Translations under genes and position numbers: made by a program
Assembly: GCA_964647255.1 (NCBI GenBank)
Contig: CAZYGI010000113.1
Span: 1 to 9,771, forward strand
Direction of reading: 5' to 3'
Length of the DNA stretch: 9,771 nt
DNA from: CAWJEL01 sp964647255
GTDB taxonomy: Bacteria; Chloroflexota; Anaerolineae; CG2-30-64-16
The notes under the pieces: generated by a model
What the model was told of the DNA's origin: nothing
Database searches by the model: none
Seen by the model: the letters and a program-made list of their open reading frames with translations, nothing else
Part shown: piece by piece, positions 1 to 6,200 of the stretch
Position numbering within the stretch: the first letter of the stretch is position 1
Layout of the letters: each line of letters opens with the position of its first letter

Positions 1-380
1 CCGCAGCACCTCCAGCCCGTGCTGGCCGAACTCCGCCATCTCGTCCAGGAAGAGGACGCCCCGGTGCGCCAGGCTGATCTCGCCCGGCCGCGGCCACTGC
101 CCGCCGCCCACGAGACCCGCGTTCGAGATGGTGTGGTGCGGCGCGCGGAAGGGCCGGTGGCGGATCAACGGCACGTCGCCGGGCAGCATGCCGGCCACCG
201 AGTAGATGCGGGTCACGTCCAGCGCCTCGGTGGGGGTCATGCGTGGGAGGATGGAGGGGAGCGAGCGGGCCAGCAGCGTCTTGCCGGAGCCGGGCGGGCC
301 GGACATCAGGACGTTGTGCCCCCCGGCCGCGGCGACTTCCAGCGCCCGCTTGACGTGCTCCTGACCCCAGATGTCTACAT
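1..380 (-). pseudogene. yifB: yifB/comM fragment: AAA+ ATPase core, 5'-truncated, runs off the left edge
   Basis: The minus strand encodes about 125 residues of a YifB/ComM-type Mg-chelatase-like ATPase. It opens near VDIWGQEHVKRALEVAAAGG, followed by Walker A GPPGSGKT (300-277), the SLPSILPRMTPTEALDVT segment, the RPFRAPHHTIS motif, and Walker B VLFLDE (57-40). At the window edge it reads AEFGQHGLEVLR, so the gene continues to the left. The N-terminal ChlI/Lon-like domain of about 170-200 residues is absent. The frame is closed upstream by an in-frame TAA at 402-400, and no start codon precedes the homology. In this family ComM is a hexameric branch-migration helicase that helps integrate DNA in natural transformation (established for proteobacterial ComM). 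Without the N-terminal domain this copy is probably a non-functional remnant, although its ATPase motifs are intact. Homology starts at about 375-380; the exact breakpoint is inferred. Confidence 0.88.
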
Positions 381-449
381 AATGGTGCCAGTTACCCGTT
401 TACTATCGTCCGCTCCTGGCTGTAGAACGCACCCGAGTCTTGACCGTTT

Positions 450-475
450 GATAGGATGACCGATCATCGTCTATC
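450..475 (-). terminator. Hairpin after the RCC1/LRR gene (possible weak terminator)
   Basis: On the minus strand GATAG-ac-GATGA pairs with TCATC-CTATC around a TCGG loop. This gives ten base pairs with a two-base bulge, starting 31 nt after the stop codon at 507. No T-run follows, so it is not a classical intrinsic terminator. It may act as a 3' stability hairpin or be a relic of the junction with the yifB fragment. Confidence 0.35.
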
Positions 476-506
476 CCAAAGTGAGGCTGCACGCTCGTCC
501 ATTGTC

Positions 507-3224
507 CTACCGCCACACGAACGGCAGGAACACGCGCGGCGTCGGCGCCACGTTCACGCTGACCAGCGGCGTGTAGTCGCTCCACAGGTTGTTCTGCTGA
601 TACAAGATCTCACCATCCGGTCCCCAATACGGATGTGCCGGGGTGAAGGTGCGCACACGAAAATGGTAGACCGTTGCCGGCGCCAACCCCGTGACGGTGT
701 AGTTGGCCACACCATTATCGGTGGTGCGTCCCGCAACGGTGAAAGGGCCACCGGGGTCGGTCGCATAACTGATCTCATACGTGGCGTACACGACCTCGTA
801 AGGGCCATCCGCGCCGTAGGGGATTGGCGTCCAGGTGACCCGTACCGCTGTGCCGTCGGCTACGGCGCGCAAGTCGGTGGGCGCCACCGTCTGCGTGTCG
901 CGCCAGCGCGGATCGCTCGGCTCCAGACGGTTGTAGTTGAGGTTGAGTGTCACCAGGGGATGCTCGGCGATGGCGGCCGGCACCGCGCCACTGAGCTGAT
1001 TGCCGGCCAGATCCAGGCTGCGCAATCCGGCGATCCCGCCCAACGTTGCCGGGATGCTATCCAACAGATGGTTGCCGGCGAGATTGATGGTGATCGCCGT
1101 TGTCGTGGTGATCGCGCTGCCGATGCCGCCCAGCTCTGCTGGAATGTTGTACGTCAAGTGATTGGCGCTGAGATCCAGATAGGTCAACGCGTGCAGATTC
1201 CCCAGGTCCGGCTGGATCACACCGCTGAACCGATTGGCGTGGAGGTCCAGGTAGGTCAATGCCGTCAAGCTGCCCAATTGCCGTGGGATCTCCCAGAAGA
1301 GTGCATTGTGACTCAAATCGAGATGGGTCACAGCAGGAATTGTGTTCGAGGCAAAGTCGAAGTCTCCGTTAAACTGGTTGTGGCTCAAGTCGAGATATTG
1401 CAGTGGAGACGGTGGATCAACCAGGTATCCAAACGGCAGGCTGCCTGTTAAGTTGTTATGGCTCAAGTCCAGATAGGTCAGTTGCTTCAAGTCCGCGAGG
1501 TGAAATGGAATCGAATCACGCAACTGGTTGTGGCTCAAATCCAGGGTGCGCAGCGTATCCAAGAGGCTGAGACTGGCCGGCAGCGTGCCGCTGAATTGAT
1601 TGGCGCTCAAGTCCAACGTCTGCAGCGCGGTCAGACCACCTACTAATAACGCAGGCGCTACGGCGCCCGTCAACTCGTTGTCATGCAGATCCAGCGTTTG
1701 TAACGCACTCAGCTTCCCTAACTCCGCCGGCAACGGGCCCTCCAGGTCATTCCCGTGTAAGTCCAACCGCTGCAGCGCGGGCAGATCGCTCAATGCCGCC
1801 GGCAGTATATCGGCCAGGTTGTTGTTCGGCAGGTTGAGTTGGCTGACGTGGCCGGCTGCACAAGTCACGCCGTACCAACTGCACGGCGTGGCTGTCTGCA
1901 ACCAGGCGGTGTGCGCTTGCCAGAAGGGGCCGTTGGTGGCCCGGAACAGGGTCACCAACGCCTGGCACTCATGGGGAAGGATCTCACTCACCACCGTACA
2001 ATCGTATGGCAGTTCTAAAATGACCGGCGTCGGCGCTAGACGGTCGGCGGTCGTGCCGTCACCGAGCTGCCCGTACTGGTTGCCGCCCCAACACTGGACC
2101 GCGCCGCTCGCCAACAGCGCGCAGATGTGCCCACCGCCCATCGTCACCGCGCGGGCGCGTTCCGGCAACCCCTGCACCGCGACCGGCGTCAGCCGATTGG
2201 CCGTTGTGCCATCTCCGACCGGCCCGTGGCCCCAACAGACGACGCCGTCGCTAGCCAGCACGGCGCAGGTGTTGTTGAACCCGCTGCTCAGCGCACGGAC
2301 GCCCGCATCCAGACCAACCACTGCGCCCGGGACCGCCCGCGCCGTCGTGGTCCCATCCCCCAGGGCGCCGTAATGGTTCCAGCCCCAACAGGCGACGCCG
2401 CCCGCAGTGGTCAACGCGCAGGTGTGTCCATCGCCAGCGCTGATCGCCTGCACGCCGCTAGCCAAGCCCACGACATCCACCGCCGTCAGCCGATCGGTCG
2501 TTGTGCCATCGCCCAGTTGGCCGGAGGTGTTTCCCCCCCAACATTTGACCCCGCCGGCGGTGGTCAGCGCACACGTATGCCAGCCCCTGGCGCTGAGCGC
2601 CTGCACGCCACTGCTCAAGCCGACCACATCTACCGGTGTCAGCCGATCGGTCGTCGTGCCATCGCCCAGTTGGCCATGCCCGTTCCAGCCCCAACATTTG
2701 ACCCCGCCGGCGGTGGTCAGCGCACAGGTGTGAGAAAGGCCGGCGCTGAGCGCCTGCACGCCGCTGCTCAAGCCGACCACCGCACCCGCGGTGGAACGGC
2801 TGGTGGCGCTGCCATCGCCGAGTTGGCCCCAATCATTGTGACCCCAACACCATGCCCCGCCATCGGCCGTTACGACACAGGTGTGAGACCAGCCGGCGCT
2901 CAACGTTTGGGGCGCGTCCGGTAGCCCGACGACCGCCACCGGGATCACCCGGTTACGCGTCGTGCCATCACCGAGCGCGCTGAACTCGTTAAGCCCCCAA
3001 CATTTGACGGTCCCCGCCAGCGTCACCGCGCAGGTGTGGGCCCCGCCAGCGCTCATCTGCGCCGCCCAGCCCAGATCCACCGCCAGGGGCTGCGCCAGCG
3101 CGAGACCTGCCGCCCCACGTGCTATGAACGCTGGCGCAAAAACCCACACACCGGTCGGGAGGCTGCACATAAGCGCCACCAGTGCCAGCGCGCCACCAGT
3201 CAGCAACCGCCACACCAGTTTCAT
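507..3224 (-). CDS. Secreted RCC1-repeat / leucine-rich-repeat / FN3 protein, 905 aa
   Basis: This is an exported protein with three repeat modules. Residues 1-44 are a long signal peptide (KLVWRLL, hydrophobic core, ALA before QP). Residues 57-402 hold seven RCC1-type repeats of about 51 aa (HTCALTTAGGVKCWG...GQLGDGTTTDRLTPV). Each repeat carries two Cys (C of HTC and C of CWG), which suggests one disulfide per blade of an extracellular propeller. Residues 408-455 form an LRR N-cap with Cys 409, 420, 448 and 455 and the motif CSWYGVTC. Residues 459-769 contain about thirteen plant-type LRRs (LxxLDLSxNxLxGxIPxxLxxL). An FN3-like domain covers about 780-892, and the tail reads PTPRVFLPFVWR. 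The ATG overlaps the stop of the gene upstream (ATGA) and no clear Shine-Dalgarno is seen, which points to translational coupling. The likely role is surface or extracellular binding, with unknown ligand; no catalytic domain is visible. The tail resembles short hydrophobic C-termini I recall in secreted Chloroflexota proteins, but a sorting role is inference. Confidence 0.93.
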   Translation of the reverse strand: MKLVWRLLTGGALALVALMCSLPTGVWVFAPAFIARGAAGLALAQPLAVDLGWAAQMSAGGAHTCAVTLAGTVKCWGLNEFSALGDGTTRNRVIPVAVVGLPDAPQTLSAGWSHTCVVTADGGAWCWGHNDWGQLGDGSATSRSTAGAVVGLSSGVQALSAGLSHTCALTTAGGVKCWGWNGHGQLGDGTTTDRLTPVDVVGLSSGVQALSARGWHTCALTTAGGVKCWGGNTSGQLGDGTTTDRLTAVDVVGLASGVQAISAGDGHTCALTTAGGVACWGWNHYGALGDGTTTARAVPGAVVGLDAGVRALSSGFNNTCAVLASDGVVCWGHGPVGDGTTANRLTPVAVQGLPERARAVTMGGGHICALLASGAVQCWGGNQYGQLGDGTTADRLAPTPVILELPYDCTVVSEILPHECQALVTLFRATNGPFWQAHTAWLQTATPCSWYGVTCAAGHVSQLNLPNNNLADILPAALSDLPALQRLDLHGNDLEGPLPAELGKLSALQTLDLHDNELTGAVAPALLVGGLTALQTLDLSANQFSGTLPASLSLLDTLRTLDLSHNQLRDSIPFHLADLKQLTYLDLSHNNLTGSLPFGYLVDPPSPLQYLDLSHNQFNGDFDFASNTIPAVTHLDLSHNALFWEIPRQLGSLTALTYLDLHANRFSGVIQPDLGNLHALTYLDLSANHLTYNIPAELGGIGSAITTTTAITINLAGNHLLDSIPATLGGIAGLRSLDLAGNQLSGAVPAAIAEHPLVTLNLNYNRLEPSDPRWRDTQTVAPTDLRAVADGTAVRVTWTPIPYGADGPYEVVYATYEISYATDPGGPFTVAGRTTDNGVANYTVTGLAPATVYHFRVRTFTPAHPYWGPDGEILYQQNNLWSDYTPLVSVNVAPTPRVFLPFVWR
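2019..3056 (-). repeat. Seven 153-bp-type RCC1 repeats within the 905-aa gene
   Basis: The RCC1 part of the gene is repetitive at DNA level as well as protein level. For example, the run that starts CCAACATTTGACCCCGCCGG at 2538 recurs at 2691, exactly 153 bp (51 codons) away. Blocks around CGATCGGTCGT and GCCATCGCCCAGTTGGCC recur with the same spacing. The central repeats (third and fourth in the protein) are almost identical in DNA, whereas the outer repeats are more diverged and the sixth is shortened. This fits recent internal duplication or gene conversion in the centre of the array. Confidence 0.88.
3221..3224 (-). other. ATGA stop-start overlap coupling the two large genes
   Basis: The TGA of the 1738-aa gene (3223-3221) shares bases with the ATG of the 905-aa gene (3224-3222). 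The preceding minus-strand bases, GAGCCTGAGCC, hold no convincing Shine-Dalgarno. The downstream gene is therefore probably translated by reinitiation after the first, so the two proteins would be made together. Confidence 0.8.
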
Positions 3225-6200
3225 GGCTCAGGCTCCGGCGTCGGTGGTGGCGGATAGTGCCAGACCTTCAGCACCGGCGCCTGCGCCAGCGTGCAGGGAC
3301 TCCAACCCAATTCGCTGCACAGCCCGTAGTTCACGCTGCCGCTGGCGGCCTGCGCCAGCAACACCAGGCCGTGGTTGGCCGTCGGCTCCGCCACCCAGGC
3401 TTGCACCATGTCGGTCACATCCATCTCGACCCAGCCCACACCCGCGCTGGTCAGCTCGACCGTGCCATTTGTGTCCGCCGCATAATCAGCGCCTACACCC
3501 ATCCCGACAACTTGCCAGTTCACCCCGTTTTGGCGTTGCGTGCGATTCGCTGCGCTGTCATTCCAGTCCGCCAGCACCCGGTGCGCGGCCACGGTCAGGC
3601 CGTTAGCGTTGCTGCGGGTCTGGGGGTAAACCCGCAACACCGCTTCGGCCACCGTGTCGGTGATCGGGATGCTGCTCACGTCGAACCGCAGCAGCGATTT
3701 GGTGTAGTTGTCAGCACTCACCCGGAGATGCGCGGAGCTGTTGTAGCCGCTCCCCGAACCGTCGAAGTAGGTGGCGACATTGCCTGTATAGCCACCCGCG
3801 CCGCGCTGGAAGGTCGTCTTGACCGGCGTCGGTCCCACCAGGTGATAGCGCAAGATCAGTTTGGGCGCATGTCCTGCCAGGCAGGGCGGCGTTGGGGTGG
3901 CTGGCGCCTGCGCCACCTCACTGCAGAAGCTGTACACTACAAAACCGCTGGCGGCCGCCTGCTGCAAGAGTAGGCCGTGGTTCTGGCTGGGATCACTGAC
4001 CCACGTTTGTGCCAAACCGGTAACGTCTAACTCCACCCAGGCGTTGCCTTCGCCGACTACAGCCAGTGTGGCGGTCGGCGTCGTGCTGTAATCGCTGCCC
4101 GCGCCCAGGCCGGGGACATTCCAGTTGATCCCCGCCTGGCGCTGAGTGCGATTCGCGACACTGTCGGTCCAGGCCGCGAGTACACCGTGCGCGCCCAGCG
4201 TCAGGCTGTTGGCGTTGCTGCGGCCGGTGTAATAAAGCGCCAGGGTGGCTTCGTCAATAATCGCATCCTGGGGGAGATTTGCGACACTGAAACGCAGAAG
4301 TCCTTTATCGTAATTGTTTGCGCCGACTCGTAGAAAGACCGAACCATCATATCCGGCTGCGCCATCGAAATAGGTCGCTCGGGTACCAGTGTAGCCACCT
4401 AATCCCTGTTGGAAGTTTGTGCGATACAAACCTTGTTCCAATGAACCTTGCACCGGGTCAATGCTGAGCTCATCCCACCACGCGCTGACGCGATTGCCTT
4501 CCAGTAGGTCGTTCGTGGTACCCCACCAGGCGGTATGCACCACGGTGCGGCGGAAAAAATGATCGCCACTGCCAGCAAATCGGACCCCAGAAAGATCAAT
4601 TTGAAGGGCGCCATCCACGTATACGCGGATTTGATACAAGTTGGGATCTGTTCGTGCAACTTTCGCATTCACGTGATACCAGCGGTTTATATCAGGAGCT
4701 ACATTTTGCATAACTACAGGGAACCCGGTATTGGGCGGACTGGACTCCAAATGGAGATCTCCTCCTGGCCCAAACCACACACTGAACGAAATGACGCTGT
4801 CATCGGCATCCTCGATTGGCTCACTGCTCGCCGTGCCGGGCGTAGTGATGAAGTAAATACCCTGATAGGCCGAACCGCTGTTGCGCCGATAGTAGAAATC
4901 TGCGCTCGCGATGCTTTGTCCGGAAGGGAAATCATAGCGCACCCAACAGCCGGGGAATCCTGATCCGGGCGCGGTGGGCCGGTCACAGCGCCAGGAACTG
5001 GCGCCGAACATGCGTTCATCTGCATCATGTGTGAGCAGGGCGCTTTCATCATCGCCGGCCGCAAAGCCTAACGATGAAGTATATACCGGATTGATTGCAG
5101 CCGGTGTGTGCGTCGGGATCGGCGTGTCCATCCATTCACAGGCGTTAGGCGCTGTACAACGCGAACTGATGTGAAGGATTGCGTCGCCAGAAAACGGAGA
5201 CTTTAGACCAAAAACCGCAGTGCCTCCAGGCAGGGGTGTTGGCGTTGGTGTGCCCGGTCCCGGAAAGACGTCACCGGTCGCAGGATTATACCATGTAACG
5301 CTATAGTGTGAGTCATTGAATCCTTGGTCTAATCTGACTTTGGGCACCGAGGCAGTTGTCGATGCAACCACCAATCCGCGTCGACCGGAAAGGTCGCTGA
5401 TACTTACACTGCTTACCGTGTTGGGGATGTAGGCCAGGATCTCCTTCGGATTATCAGCCGCGACCTGTACCCTGTTGAAGTCAGCTAAATCCCCACTCCC
5501 TTGCTGATTGACCAGTGAATCCTGCGGCGTGAACAGATTGAGGTCAATATGCGCCCCGGCAAGAATGCCTTCAATATGCCCGATACCGCTCAAACCGGTC
5601 AATGCCGGATTCGTGTTGCTATATGTGCTCCACCCACGCGAGGTCGGTCCTGCGCCGTACGTGGCGCCGCTACCGGAAAGCAGATACGACCAAAACAGCC
5701 GTCTGTAGAAGTAGTTAGAATCCGCGTTCTGGTCGGCATCCAGTTGACGTGCATCATTCATCTTCTGTTCGTAGTAATCCTCCGTGTTGTAGACGGGTTT
5801 GGTTAAATTACTATAGTGATAGGGGGCGGGTATAAAACTCCGCGTGCCGTCCATTTGTTGCGCGGATAGATCCGCTGCTTCGTAGGCGGTGATGTAGCTG
5901 AGCCAGGATTGATTGCGCATCGTGTCGATGGCGCCGCGCTCATGCCCAAAACCGAAGGGCCGATTCGCACGCCAGGGGTCTACAACCGTGACGTTGGCGC
6001 AGGTACCATCGGTTACCGGGGAAGCGCTGAAGTAACAACTGAGTTCCTCTCCTGTATCCAGGGCCGCCAGCGATGTGTCATCAATATCATTTTCGACGGT
6101 CCAGAAGACGTTGGGAAACGCCGCCCAACGGGCGATCATCGTCTCCCACATCTGTTCGCGGTAGGACTGATGAATGTTCCTCCAGGCTGTCACTCCATCA

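Noticed and set aside
369..378. 10-bp match AGATGTCTAC at the yifB fragment border and at 8335-8344 in the large gene
   Set aside because: Ten-base matches are expected by chance in a window of this size, and flanking bases do not align.
456..1451. 331-aa open frame on the plus strand opposite the LRR/FN3-coding region
   Set aside because: It is antisense to a well-supported repeat gene, its product is rich in Arg/Gln/Val with a period matching the LRRs, and it has no recognisable domain.
2127..2924. 265-aa plus-strand open frame opposite the RCC1 repeats
   Set aside because: Its internal repetition mirrors the RCC1 repeat on the other strand, so it is a reading-frame shadow.
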